This document shows, one piece after another, positions 1 through 10,871 of a stretch of 64,000 nt of DNA. Both the position numbers and the translations under genes were made by a program. How positions within the stretch are numbered: the stretch's first letter is position 1; every line of letters begins with the position of its first letter. The stretch covers positions 1,231,192 to 1,295,191 of the forward strand of contig NW_027192193.1 of assembly GCF_041956535.1 (NCBI RefSeq), written 5' to 3'. The DNA is from Calcarisporiella thermophila CBS 279.70. Lineage: Eukaryota; Calcarisporiellomycota. The notes below the pieces were generated by a model that ran no database searches, was not told where the DNA came from, and saw nothing but the letters and a program-made list of their open reading frames with translations.

Positions 1-425
1 CTGCTCAGAATTCAAATTCCCGAAGATGGCGCTGGTTTCATTAGGGTGAGCATATAAGAAGCGTTCGATGAGGAGAAGCGCAACATGGCGGATTAATGGC
101 TCAGTGCTGAAGCTGCGCATTTCATTCTTCAGTTGGAGATAGTAAACTATATCAGGGAGAGGGCCAAAACAGGCCAAACAAATTTCTTACTATTATCAAA
201 CACACAATGTCATTGGGTCGACCAAGATTACATGCACGAAGCAGCTCGAGGTCGTGCGTTAGAAGAGAATAAGAGCGTCCGTCAATGTCGGGCTGGATAA
301 GATTTGGGAAGCTTAGAGGAATGAGGCGCGAAGCAGGATTTGGGAATGGCTACCTTGGTCAAGGCATCTCGAACATATTCGATAGCAGCGCACAGCTCTC
401 CGGCCTCCTTATTAATATCAGCCAT
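1..425 (-). CDS. 5' part of an unrecognised gene, cut by the window edge
   Basis: The minus strand has an open segment starting at an ATG at 425 (MADINKEAGELCAAIEY...). A second open segment around 190-265 contains LTHDLELLRAC, and a third at 1-125 contains YYLQLKNEMRSFS and LIRHVALLLIERFLYAHP. They can be joined by two short introns (acceptors after TTATCCAG and CTGATATAG), giving a mostly helical acidic protein that runs off the left edge. I do not recognise the family. The exon joins are inference; the continuity of charged helical sequence across them is the main support. Confidence 0.45.
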
Positions 426-1007
426 TTGCTTGCCAGGTTGCGAAAATGGCTTGAGTTTCGCGACTGCTGATTGATAAATGAGACACAGAAAAATTTTCGA
501 ACTTTAGTGCTCTTCAAAAAATCGTTTCATATTTTTTCAAGATCGTCAGATATCAAGCTTCTCCTCTTTATTTTCAGATTCTCCAATTCCTAACATTAAG
601 TCGGCTAATACCATTCCGTGATATTAATTAGCTCGGAATCATCCCTTTTCTACCAATTAAGCCTGCCGTGGCCGCTTTGTTATCATTTTCCCTCCATTTT
701 CCTGTTATAGTGCTTTTTCCTCTACTGCCTCTATTACCTTCTTGTTGACTTTTGCCTCCATCTAATTTGGTGCTATTTTCTTTCATTTTATGAGCACGCT
801 CGAGCATTTCTCCTTCATGCCCAAGTAGTTCGTTGGATTATTAATTTCCAAACTCGTAGCGTCATTATAAATTTTGATCTCATCGAACCAGAACAAGGAA
901 ACAGCTTATATTGTTTAAAGTATGTCCTCCTTGGCCACTGCTTTTACTTGCCGTCTACGGCCGCGATCCTCATGAGATTGTTTTTATTTTGATTAGGGAT
1001 TCACTCT
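426..1007. other. intergenic, probable divergent promoter
   Basis: T- and CT-rich DNA between the gene leaving to the left and the GATA-factor gene. It has long pyrimidine runs on the plus strand and no convincing open frame. A candidate acceptor just before 1008 (GATTAGGGATT) leaves room for an intron in the 5' UTR. No other structure seen. Confidence 0.5.
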
Positions 1008-2966
1008 ATGGCAGTTGCAATGAATGCCTCAACGACCCATCCCTTGTCCGTTGACACTGCCTCCATGCATGCCTCTTCCCAACGTCAATCCTTAGTCATC
1101 GCAGCACCTTGCACAGCACCTGACATGATTCCTCCACATGCTACCAATGATTCCACTGCATCTCATAAACCAGAATCGAAAAATCAATCTTCATGTTTCT
1201 CCAACGTCATTAAAAAATCCGAGCCCACTGTCACAGCAACGATCTGTGCCAATTGTGGCACTTCCACCACGCCTCTCTGGCGGCGTGCACCGGGTGGAGA
1301 AACTATTTGCAACGCCTGCGGACTCTACCTCAAAGCGCGAAACAAGACACGCCCACCGTGGCTAAAGCGAAGCGTGGTTAAAAAGTCCCCTTCAACCGCA
1401 CCGCCGGCCACGCCCGCATCCAAATCGGTGAACGGGTCTTGCCCTGGAGACGGACACTGCAATGGCACGGGTGGAAGCAAATCTTGCGAGGGGTGCCCAG
1501 CTTATAATCAGGCGAATCGACAGGCTCAGCTCTCCTGTGCTAATTGTCGGACGACGACAACTCCACTGTGGCGGCGCGACGAGGCCGGCAATACGATATG
1601 CAACGCATGCGGGTTGTATTACAAGTTGCACAAATCCCATCGCCCCATCAGCATGAAGCGATCGGTCATCAAACGTCGCAAACGAGTTGTGACCGGGAGT
1701 ATGAATGCGGCCAATGCGGCGGACGCAATGGTCGAGGATATTGGGGATGAGATCGCGGGTGCGGAGGGCGAGGATGATGAGCACAGTGCTGGCGAGGACA
1801 TGAGAAGTGCCTCGGAAGAAGCTGATGCAGTCGATGTGGAGACGGCGGAGGTAAGCAGTGGGTCGGAGGGGAACGCTGCGCAGGAGCTCAGAATGCCACG
1901 GAAGCGCATCAGTGGAAATGCCCAAATTGCAGCCAAGCGCAAAGCGATCCATACCGCCGAGCACGGGTCGGTGCCTGCCATTGAAGACTATATTATACCG
2001 AGGCGCAGTGCCCATGCTCACACATGGGGCCAGCCTCTCACGGCAGGAAACTCTGGCCACCAAGCTCAGCAGAAGTCGTCACTTTCTCCACAGCTCCCTG
2101 CTAATGGCTCACCAAGTTCCTCGCAAACGCATATGGACGTCGAGACTGCGGCCCTGTCCAATCCCCAGCAGCATTCTCCAACCCCTGCAAAAGCCGTTCA
2201 TGGCGAATATCCCAAGTCACCCCTTTCGCAGCCCGCTGCCCCCAACACCCATGCTTCATGGAGTGAGCAACAGCGAAGTGGCAGCAACATTTCACAGCTA
2301 CTCAACCCATCCTCTACTGCGACAGCTTCTAATGCTGCTCCGCATTTCCCTCGTCTGCCCCCTCTCGCTTCGCCCAATGCTATACCTCAGAGACAACCCC
2401 ATAGCTCCCTGCTCTCGGGGTATGCTTCTGCCCCGAAGCAAATGGAGTTTAGTCAGCTGACACCGCAGGATCTCTACGCTCACCGCCAGGAGCTGCAGCA
2501 GGAGCTCACTCATTTGACGGATTTATTGAGCAGAACTGCAAATATGCTCAGTCAGCTCGACCATGCCATCGCCAACCAGGGAGGGGGCGTCCCACCCTTG
2601 CACACCTCGCAGCACTCCTTTACGGGCCCCAAAAACGCCTTGAGCTCGCCGAATTCTGCCCCCATGACATTACCCTCGTCCCCTCCTCCTCCTCCGCTTT
2701 CACAACCGCCGTTCTCAACTCGCCTTACTTCTCCTTCCCATCCAAACTCCAACCTCGCCTCCATATTAAGTGCTGATCCCAACACTGCAAGTGCTCTTGA
2801 CTCATTGATATCTCTGAGCAAATCGGGTAGACAGCCGCCCACTTCCAAACCTGGCGACGAGGATGAGAGACATACACAACGGGAGCAACAATCCTATCCG
2901 CACCCTCAAGCGCCAATACGATCTGAGATTGGAGAAGAAGGTGGAATATTCCGTGCGAAAACATAG
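1008..2966 (+). CDS. sreA: GATA transcription factor, siderophore/iron-repressor type (SRE/SreA/URBS1/Fep1 family)
   Basis: A 652-residue protein in one exon. Two GATA fingers are visible: Cys80, 83, 101, 104 and Cys177, 180, 198, 201, both C-x2-C-x17-C-x2-C with the TTPLWRR and NACGLY cores. Between them lies a cysteine-rich stretch CPGDGHCNGTGG...CEGCPAYN. That middle motif is the hallmark of the iron-sensing GATA repressors of fungi (SreA, SRE, URBS1, Fep1), where it takes part in iron or Fe-S sensing. These proteins repress siderophore synthesis and iron uptake when iron is sufficient. The second finger is followed by a basic tail (KRSVIKRRKR). The C-terminal half is acidic then Ser/Pro-rich, with a short predicted coiled coil near residues 485-525 (QLTPQDLYAHRQELQQEL). 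A second in-frame ATG lies 4 codons downstream. Nuclear role is by family. Confidence 0.9.
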   Translation: MAVAMNASTTHPLSVDTASMHASSQRQSLVIAAPCTAPDMIPPHATNDSTASHKPESKNQSSCFSNVIKKSEPTVTATICANCGTSTTPLWRRAPGGETICNACGLYLKARNKTRPPWLKRSVVKKSPSTAPPATPASKSVNGSCPGDGHCNGTGGSKSCEGCPAYNQANRQAQLSCANCRTTTTPLWRRDEAGNTICNACGLYYKLHKSHRPISMKRSVIKRRKRVVTGSMNAANAADAMVEDIGDEIAGAEGEDDEHSAGEDMRSASEEADAVDVETAEVSSGSEGNAAQELRMPRKRISGNAQIAAKRKAIHTAEHGSVPAIEDYIIPRRSAHAHTWGQPLTAGNSGHQAQQKSSLSPQLPANGSPSSSQTHMDVETAALSNPQQHSPTPAKAVHGEYPKSPLSQPAAPNTHASWSEQQRSGSNISQLLNPSSTATASNAAPHFPRLPPLASPNAIPQRQPHSSLLSGYASAPKQMEFSQLTPQDLYAHRQELQQELTHLTDLLSRTANMLSQLDHAIANQGGGVPPLHTSQHSFTGPKNALSSPNSAPMTLPSSPPPPPLSQPPFSTRLTSPSHPNSNLASILSADPNTASALDSLISLSKSGRQPPTSKPGDEDERHTQREQQSYPHPQAPIRSEIGEEGGIFRAKT

Positions 2967-3163
2967 CTCTTTTTTTTTTCCTTTTGCTTTTAATGTGTTT
3001 TTTTTTCCTTTTACATAATGCGATAAGTGTGAAGAGATAATCCCATTTTCCTTTTATATATATAAATATAGATATACATTTATATATTTTTATGTAGCTT
3101 GTGTATATTTCCATTATTTTTTTTATAAAACACACTATATTTGCTAAACTCAGGATATCCTAT

Positions 3164-3818
3164 TTACAAGTCTGGCAACTCGGCCATAAGCTTTTTCACT
3201 CTCGAGACGACAATTTCGTTGTCGCCGTAGACAGACGCTGTGACGTAGGGCGGCTCGATGCGTGTGTTATCCGCGGCAATATAAATGATAGAATCTGCCT
3301 CTGATTGAATTGGGATGCGATTGCGATTAAGGAAATTGATTACATTGGATTTGCGCGCCGCAATGATGGGGGAATCAAGGGATGTGAAAGGGAGAGGAGT
3401 AAAGAGAGATTCAACTGGTATCCTCGGCGAGTCGTGGACTATGAAGTGCATGAGAACAGGGATTGAATAAAAAATAGAAACTGTCTTTTAGCATGGCACT
3501 AATTAACGTTACTTTTCATTGATTTTACGGCACTTTCAAAAAGTACACGAAATGCATACTCGTTCCGCTTTTCATTTTCGCTCTGACTCTCGGGCCTCTA
3601 TTGAAAAAAGGCGTTAAAGACCGCTTTATAAATCCTGTAATAAAACTCAAGACTACCTTGCTCTCTGCACCGCTCGGTAGGGCAAGGTAAATAGCATAGG
3701 TTACCGGATCTACAGTTATCAGATAACCATGGCATTCCTCCAGTCCATGAAGCTGGACCGTGATGGAGCATCCTAGTTTGGCCGCAATCTCATCAATTGT
3801 ATATGCGTATGGCCACAT
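3164..3818 (-). CDS. GEMIN6: Gemin6-like Sm-fold protein of the SMN complex
   Basis: Two minus-strand coding blocks fit Gemin6 in order. The N-terminal block (3818 to about 3655) has the Sm-like strand pattern with ECHGYLITVDPVTYAIYL, which corresponds to the KGWVLTTDPVSANIVL region of animal Gemin6. The C-terminal block (about 3410-3164) has FLNRNRIPI, IEPPYVTASV and NEIVVSRVKKLM, matching the Gemin6 C-terminus (LEKNHIPI, IDPPYGP, NEIILSRVQDL). The middle carries one or two small introns; a likely first one starts at the GTAGTC near 3651 and ends in TTCAATAG near 3593. The exact splicing of the middle is not settled. In animals Gemin6 pairs with Gemin7 and helps SMN load Sm rings on snRNAs. 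The gene converges on the GATA-factor gene with about 200 bp between stops. Confidence 0.72.
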
Positions 3819-4493
3819 TTAAATAAAGCAAAAACCGATAGACATGTTCTGCTAATGTGACTGCATATAGTAATGTTAAATTTGGTGAGCGAAAAATTAG
3901 GGCGTTGTAAGTTTTATCCAACTCCCTTTGCCTCACACCTATCTTTGTGCTCTTCGATATTCCCAACTTAACTAATCATCTTATTTTACTCTTTCCCATT
4001 CCTAAAATTCATTTTTGCTTTTCTCTTTTTCTACTGCTACTTGCCCCCCATTTTATTTATACAATCAAGTGGTGAATCTCTTCCCGAATTTTCTCTTTGC
4101 ACACGATTTTTTTTTTTTCAGCTCTATTTTCAGAGTCTACTCTTAGTTTTACTTCCCAATTATTCCGCTAAAAGAAAAAGAAAGTAAACTTAGGAGAAAA
4201 TTTAGTAAAATTAACTTCGTCAAGGTGGGATAATAACTACCCCCTCTCCTCTGATGAACGCTATAATCTTGATATATTAATTCTTAGAGAAGCTTATTTT
4301 CCGTTTTTTGAAAGCGTAACGGTTGGTGAATCTCGTCGACGAGAGAAGCGACATTGTAGCTGTTCATGTCCAAAATACGCGACTAAAACTCCAATCCGAT
4401 ACTTTTTTTCTCCACTGAGTCGCCTGAGCGTTCTATTTAAGCTTTATCATTCTTTGTTGTTTCCTACTATCATCTCACCAATCCATTCGCACC
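3819..4493. promoter_or_regulatory. divergent intergenic region between Gemin6-like and Cid1-like genes
   Basis: 675 bp with long T/CT tracts (for example 4107-4120) typical of the promoters in this window. No ORF of note. A CT-rich stretch ending in CTATCATCTCACCAATCC precedes the ATG at 4494. Confidence 0.5.
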
Positions 4494-7400
4494 ATGCATC
4501 CGACCAATGATGCCGCCTTCAAATCCCTTGGTGAAAACGGTAAACTTAATGGAAACATGGCAACATTGGGGGATGAAGAATCTGAGCAACCACGGTGGAA
4601 TGGAAAAACCACGGTCAACGAAAAGAAGCCGATAGCTTCCAAAACTAGTAGAGACCACTCACTCGCAGACTCAGCCGCATCTAACGGTCTTGAGAATCTT
4701 GAGAATGACAACCCAATCACTGCATGGACAGAAGAGGTAGCTGATTCATCTCCATTGTGTGAGGCAAATGGCCCTTCTAAACGGCATTCTTCCCCATCAA
4801 CCCATCTCAACCATCCATCCCAGCAACAAGAGCAGCAGCAGAGACAGCAACCATCTCAGAACTTGTCCAAATCACCCGGGATGAGTCAACAGCAACCGCA
4901 TCGACTACACTCTTACATGGCCGATGGCCCCCCTGAGCACCTTTCGCGGGCTGCCGAGGACACGCTTTGCGTGGATATGCTTCGGCTCTTTGAGACGCTT
5001 TTGCCAACCGCGGAGAGCCATGCGCGCCGACACAAGTTTGTGAGCAAGATAGACAGAATATTAAATACCGAATGGCCTGGAAAGGATATCAAGGTGCATA
5101 TGTTTGGGTTAGTATATTTTTAGCTTAAATACCGGGCTGATATTTTTAAGAGTTATGACCTCATCTTGTAAATCTATGCTCCCTCCCCTCTCTCCTATAT
5201 TAGATCTTCCGTGAATAACTTGGGCACCTCGACATCCGATGTGGATATTTGCGTGACGACCCCGTGGGATGGATTGAATAACGTACATACACTAGCGAAA
5301 GTGTTGCGTAAACGTAGGTTATTTTTTTTTTCAACGTTCCGCTTGGTGGGTGCTTATCCTTCCCCATTGTCATAGACGGGATGAAGCATATATACTGTGT
5401 CACCAACGCCAAAGTTCCCATCGTAAAACTTTGGGATCCGGAGTAGTGAGTATCAGGGATCTTGATTCCCCCTTTCTGCCCAGTTTAACTAATAGTTTCC
5501 CAATAGTAAATTCGCTTGTGATATCAACGTGAATAACACACTTGCCCTTCACAACACTCGAATGATTGCCACCTACGTGGCGATTGATCCGCGTGTGCGG
5601 CCCTTGGCAATGATCATAAAACATTGGGCCCGCCGGAGAGAACTGAATGACGCAGCTGAAGGGGGCACCCTCTCCACCTACACGTGGACGTGTATGATCA
5701 TCAACTTTTTACAGATGCGGGATCCTCCCATTCTCCCGTCTCTACATAAAATTGCACGGGAGCGGGGCATCACCAGTGGTGTTATGGCTCAGGGTGTGGA
5801 CTGTACATTTTTTGACGACATTTCAGAGCTGCAACGATTTGGAGAGAAGAACACCGAGAGTTTAGGCGGATTATTATACGCGTTTTTCCGAAGGTACTGT
5901 CTATTTTGAATGTAGAAGCGGTTCCGTGGCGATAATTTTTACTAATTTTTTTTTCCATTGTTTGATTTAGATTTGCCTTTGAGTTCGATTATGAGCGTGA
6001 GGTTGTATCGGTGCGTGAAGGCCGATATATGACCAAAGATGAGAAGAGCTGGCATATCGGTAAAAATGCCCGCCTGCTTTGCGTTGAGGAGCCCTTTAGT
6101 ACGTCACGCAACTTGGGAAATTCCGCAGATGAAGTATGCAAAACAATCACATCTGTATTCTTATTGAGTTTTTCATCGTGTAAAATTTTGTTAATAGGTA
6201 AGCGTCATAGGGCTTCGGCAAGAATTCCGCCGTGCCATCAATATCCTCCACGACAAGGTTAACCTTGCGCTCTGCTGCCGGCAGTACATCTTTCCAAATC
6301 AAAACCAGAATCAGCAAGGCAGCTACAATAACCATAGTGGCGGTGGCAATAGCAATCGGTACAATTATCAACCAGAATGGACGCCGAACTATCGCACATA
6401 TCGGCCGGCGCGATCGGATGACCATCCCCATCCGCGCCGAGATTCGAATCGCGACTATGGTAATCATGTTGACTACCAGCAACAGAGCAAGAGGGTGAGA
6501 GAGCGAGCGAGCAGCAGCACTGGCTATTATCCCTCGATGACAAGAGCGTCGTCCTCAGGTGGAGACCTGGACAGAACAGGATATGTAAGCTCAAGTGGCC
6601 GAGGAGGAGTGGGTGGCGGAAGCGGCCGGAGCCCTTACACAAGACCCCTAGTGAATAGACACATTCACCCGCAGCAACCTCCCTATCCACTCAACTACAT
6701 CACTGCCATGGTCGGTGGTGACAACCCCTATCAGCAGTCGTCGCAACCACACCAGCAGGGTGAATCTCACCACCAACGGGATCACTCTTCCGCCTCCCCC
6801 TCCCCCACTACTGCCTTCCCGCCCTATTCGCATTTTCTGTTTGCCCCCGGAACACTCGAATACTTTGCCTTGTTGACACAAGCCGCGGCTGCTAGCTATG
6901 GACACCTTCAGTCAAGACCTGCAGACACGACATTGAACGGAGCAATAGCGGAGGAGGAGAAAGATGTCCACGCAGAATGGAACAATGATTCGAATCAGGA
7001 GTCAAGTAAAAATGAATATAGTAATGAAGAAGAAGCTGAGGAAAACGAAAAGAAGCCCAATGACGCGACAAGTGGGGGTGAAAAGGTTCTTATCGCTTCT
7101 CTCGCAACTTGGCTTCCAAACCTTGGCTAACGGTTTAATTTAACTTCCGCTATTTTATAGAATGAGTCTATTTCAAACAGCAATCCGAGCCCCAGCTATG
7201 CCGTTAGCCCCGGGCAACCGTTCCTCCCTCCGCCTTGGTATTTCGACTATACCCAGCTTTATTACCACCCAGCCTATCAATACTACTGCTACTATTACAG
7301 CAACGGCCTTTTGGGCTCCCTCCCCAACTCTGTTCCCCCCTCCTCAAGCACCACCGCCACCGCCACTGCCACTCCGTCCACATCGGATGACGGGGTGTCC

Positions 7401-7871
7401 AACCAGCGGCAGGAACAGCAAAAGGAAGACGAATCCTCTGCTGTCTCGACCAGCTCCGATTCAACCACCCCAGCCTCTCTCTCACCCGGCCCATCCTCAC
7501 CGGTGCCACACAATGTCTCCTCCATGAACTCGTCCCGGCCCACCATGCGGCAGCGACAACAACGAACCCCCTTAGGTGTGCCTGCCCCTCCGGCCCCACC
7601 CTCTTCGCAAGCACTGGCCTCCAACGATACGCAGCAGCACCATACTTATCGTGCCTCAAACACTGCTCAAGAGCGCTCGCGCTCGGCCCCCCCTCCGCGA
7701 AGCAGAAGTCCCCGGCCCTGTATCTCGTGGAGCGCCATTGCGGCTGGAACTTCAGAGAATCGGTGCAAACCAAATGAGCCCAGGGAAAGACCCCTATCGC
7801 CCCCGCCCAGCCCGCCCACGAATGTGAGCTCGACTGTATTTCCGATCACAGGTGACAAAGGAAATGCATAG
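4494..7871 (+). CDS. cid1: Cid1-type terminal RNA nucleotidyltransferase with a long disordered tail
   Basis: Seven exons. Introns: 5108-5203; one after VLRK (about 5314-5374); one after LWDPE (about 5447-5505); one after FFRR (about 5895-5971); one after NSADE (about 6133-6198); one near 7085-7160. The nucleotidyltransferase core has GSSVNNLGTSTSDVD (helical GS and two catalytic Asp) and the third Asp in FACDINVNN. The PAP-associated domain follows with SLGGLLYAFFRR, FEFDYE, LCVEEPF and SVIGLRQEFRRAINIL, the usual end of Cid1/Cid13/GLD2 enzymes. Such enzymes add U or A to RNA 3' ends in the cytoplasm; fungal CutA is a close functional relative. The N-terminal 130 residues are Gln/Ser-rich. 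After the catalytic core come about 450 low-complexity residues: Asn/Gln/Tyr/Arg-rich, an acidic Glu block, then a Tyr cluster (YYHPAYQYYCYYY near 7255-7300) and Pro/Ser-rich sequence. No RNA-recognition motif seen. Nucleotide preference (U, C or A) cannot be read from the sequence. Confidence 0.85.
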
Positions 7872-8352
7872 TCTTTTCTAAAGCTATTTTATTTTATTTT
7901 TATTTTTATTTTTTTTACTCCTTTTTACCCAATATGCATTCATTTATTGTTGTTTCCTTGTAAGGAATTTGTTTCTATTTTCCTCCTCTTCTCTTCCTAC
8001 TTGGTGACTGGCTTCATACATTTAATCCTTCCTCTCTTTATTTTTTCTCTTTTCAATTATCTTGTTCGTTGCAATCTTTTCTTTTTCCTTTAATCCAGGA
8101 AGTCTCTTTTTTTATTATTTTTACTCTAAAGAAGGATATATTTTTCAAGCTTTTTTTTTACTTTGTATTTTATTTTATTTTTTTTTCCCTAAAATTATAA
8201 CTTTCAGTTGCTGCAATCAATAAATATACAAATATATATTTGTAATTAGGGTGTTTCCGTCATCCCTGAAGGATAAATCCGCCCCATACAATGAATACTA
8301 GTACATATATATATATTTATCAATCATAACTCACGGCGAAGTGAAGGGGGTT
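7872..8352. other. convergent intergenic region
   Basis: Very T-rich 3' flank between the Cid1-like gene and the F-box gene, which point at each other. It contains repeated TTTTATTTTTATTTT tracts and ATATAT runs that would serve as polyadenylation signals on both strands. No ORF. Confidence 0.5.
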
Positions 8353-10158
8353 TTAGAGGAAAGACACCACGACCACCTCCGACTGCATCCCCGCGGGCTC
8401 CCGCGTCTGCCCCGTCTCGGCATTGATGAGCAATTCTTCGTAGTTCCCCATCGTGCATACCATGTACTCACGTGCCGCGCCACACAACTCCCATTTGTAG
8501 TCAAGCGGCTCGTTAAGAAAGAGACGATAACCCCGATACACATACTCGTCACTGACACTGTTGCCAGAGTCGACGGAGTTGAGGAAGAGGGGGGCAGAGG
8601 GGGCCACGGCCCCAGGGCTGAGGCTGCGCGCAATTCCCCAGTAGTAGTTGGCCTCCCGAGGGTTCACGCGGGTAAACTCACCCCCATTGTACCCCTCGGT
8701 GGGATCCTCCTCCTCCACGTAGGATTCGCCGCGGATGCTTCGCTGCTGCATCCTGCCCTCATCTCGTTCGCAGTCAATCCGCAGTCCAGCCGAGGGCTCC
8801 ACCGCACTTGCCGCCACGTCGTAACTCGCCATCACCATCCCACGGTACCGCCACAGCACTTGCGCGACAAGCCGCCCCTCTTGCAGCAGCACCACCTCGC
8901 TGACGTCTCTTCGCTCTGAGTTGATCGCCCGCCGCTTCCCCATTTCTGTCCGCCTCCTTGCCTGCACTTTCCGGGAGTCGCGCCACACCTCGACACAGAT
9001 CCCGCCGGTCGGGTATGCGTCCGACGCAATCATCAGGGTGAGCGCTCGCCCAGAATGGTGCACGTTGATGCGGATCTCATAATCGTAGGGCTGCTCATTG
9101 CTCTCACCCAGATTGCTACCATATAGCTGCCATATGTTGTCGCCATTTCCATAGGTGTCGCTGTAGATTTTTTGGATGCACGTGAAGCACTCGCTCAGGT
9201 CGGCAAGCTCCTGGTGCGCGGCCTCGCCCGTGCGAGCCAGGTCGAGACACATCCAATGCCACGTGTTGGAGAGATAGTGCAGCTCACCGCCGGACAGTTC
9301 GACCAGGGTTCCCCCGCCCCCATCTAGTCTGGTCCCGAGTTCGAAGCGGTGGGTTGCGATATGGCGCCCCTTCTCAGGCACGCTATACACTGCAACTTCA
9401 CACACACCGCTGATATCGGGGTCCACGAACCCCAGGACCAGATATTCGGAGTTGACCGAGATGCAGTCTATGTTCTGAAAGTTGGGAGGCACCTCAGCAA
9501 CCTGCTGTGCTTCACTGCCGTCAAGGTAAAGCCGCCGCATAGTGGCCTCGAGAGAGGCGGGCTCGATGCAAAAGAGTTGTCGGCCGTCCAGGATAGAATG
9601 GACGCCCGCGCGCTTTCCACTACACCAGGCAAGCAAGCCGGAATCAATATCGAGTTTCAATCTCCTATCCGCATTAGCTTCATCATCTTCACTCTCAACG
9701 CTGGAGCTTAGCAACGCAGTACGACACAGTAGGCTCTGTGTCGAAATGCACCAAGATTGCATCACCATGCCCTCCGAGACAGCCACCAACATGTCTCCAG
9801 CTGCGCCTGCAAATCGAGTGATACCTTCGGCCACGAATTTCTTCATCCCACTTGCTTTTCCTTTTCGCCACCGGTGATCACATTGCACCCCGCGGCGATA
9901 CACCTCCTGCCATGACATGCCCTCATCGCGCGGCAAGCAGCGACGGTATTGCGCATGCTCGCATAATCGGCGCCACATTATAGAATCCTGTGTGAATTCA
10001 TTCCAGCGTTTTGATACAAGGCGACAAGTGAGCAATGAGTCAAGGTCATGATGAGGGAGAGTAAGGAGCAAAAGGATAGAAGTGGCGATCTCAGGGGGTA
10101 AATTTTGCAGCATTAGTTGAAGAAAGAGAGAGAACTTTTTTACGTTTAATTGCCACAC
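8353..10158 (-). CDS. F-box protein
   Basis: A single-exon frame of 601 residues. Near the N-terminus is an F-box: LPPEIATSILLLLTLP...LLTCRLVSKRWNEF...MWRRLCEH. F-box proteins hold substrates for SCF (Skp1-cullin) ubiquitin ligases. The rest (residues 100-600) has short beta-rich blocks (LVAVSEGMVMQSW, YLVLGFVDPDISGVCEVAVY) compatible with a degenerate beta-propeller, but no clear WD repeats. The first ATG is at 10158; an ATG 15 codons later (10113, MLQNLPPE) places the F-box right at the N-terminus, as is usual, and may be the true start. Substrate unknown. Confidence 0.78.
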   Translation of the reverse strand: MWQLNVKKFSLFLQLMLQNLPPEIATSILLLLTLPHHDLDSLLTCRLVSKRWNEFTQDSIMWRRLCEHAQYRRCLPRDEGMSWQEVYRRGVQCDHRWRKGKASGMKKFVAEGITRFAGAAGDMLVAVSEGMVMQSWCISTQSLLCRTALLSSSVESEDDEANADRRLKLDIDSGLLAWCSGKRAGVHSILDGRQLFCIEPASLEATMRRLYLDGSEAQQVAEVPPNFQNIDCISVNSEYLVLGFVDPDISGVCEVAVYSVPEKGRHIATHRFELGTRLDGGGGTLVELSGGELHYLSNTWHWMCLDLARTGEAAHQELADLSECFTCIQKIYSDTYGNGDNIWQLYGSNLGESNEQPYDYEIRINVHHSGRALTLMIASDAYPTGGICVEVWRDSRKVQARRRTEMGKRRAINSERRDVSEVVLLQEGRLVAQVLWRYRGMVMASYDVAASAVEPSAGLRIDCERDEGRMQQRSIRGESYVEEEDPTEGYNGGEFTRVNPREANYYWGIARSLSPGAVAPSAPLFLNSVDSGNSVSDEYVYRGYRLFLNEPLDYKWELCGAAREYMVCTMGNYEELLINAETGQTREPAGMQSEVVVVSFL

Positions 10159-10871
10159 GTTGGCTTAAGAGCGGTGTTTTGAGCCACCAAAATCCCATTG
10201 TTGCCACCCGAGAACGCAGAAATGCAAAAGTGTGCAGAATTTGCATTTGGCAAAAACCGACTTAGATCCTTTGGAATTTTTAGGGTTCAGGGCAGTCAAA
10301 ATCTGTTAATAGGTAGATGGTTCGTTATGAATTTCTTTCCGCCGGTATTCCAAGGTAGGAGGAGAGGTAGTGGGATTTCAAGACCTATTTTTCAATGCGA
10401 GTCTAACTGAAAGCCGATTCTTCACTTAGAATAAATGAAGCGTTCATTGACTTAAAAGCCCCCTCCGTTCCTATCATTGGCCTAGGGCTGTGAGGCTTTA
10501 TCTCAAGGAGATTTGGATTTTGTTGTTGGAGGCGGTTTTCAGAGATTAAGCTGCCGGAAACTCCTCGCTCGGACGTACTGAAAGTAACGTAGAAAATAAT
10601 ATGACCATTGTCGGCCGGTGATACGTTGCATGAGAAAGTAAAACAATATAACAAACAGCGCTGGATTTTTTGTTCATAGAGAAAACGAGGAGGGGAAGAT
10701 TACACTTCAAAATATCAAAACGATGTAGATTAGCCGAGAAAGACGACTCTCAATAATAACATGATGAAATAAAGATTTAAATAGAATATATACATGGAGG
10801 ATAGTGTACGAAAAAAAATACACGCTGACATACAAACGTGGGAAAGGAGAGCAGCTACTGGCTGAAGATTG
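10159..10871. other. intergenic, no gene supported
   Basis: Promoter side of the F-box gene and 3' side of the next gene. Two short frames (10198-10410 plus, 10403-10654 minus) show no family resemblance and overlap each other; I do not call them. A TATA-like run (AATATATACATGG) sits near 10788. Confidence 0.4.

Noticed and set aside
1392-2063. Minus-strand frame of 223 codons
   Set aside because: Shadow of the GATA-factor exon; no recognisable features.
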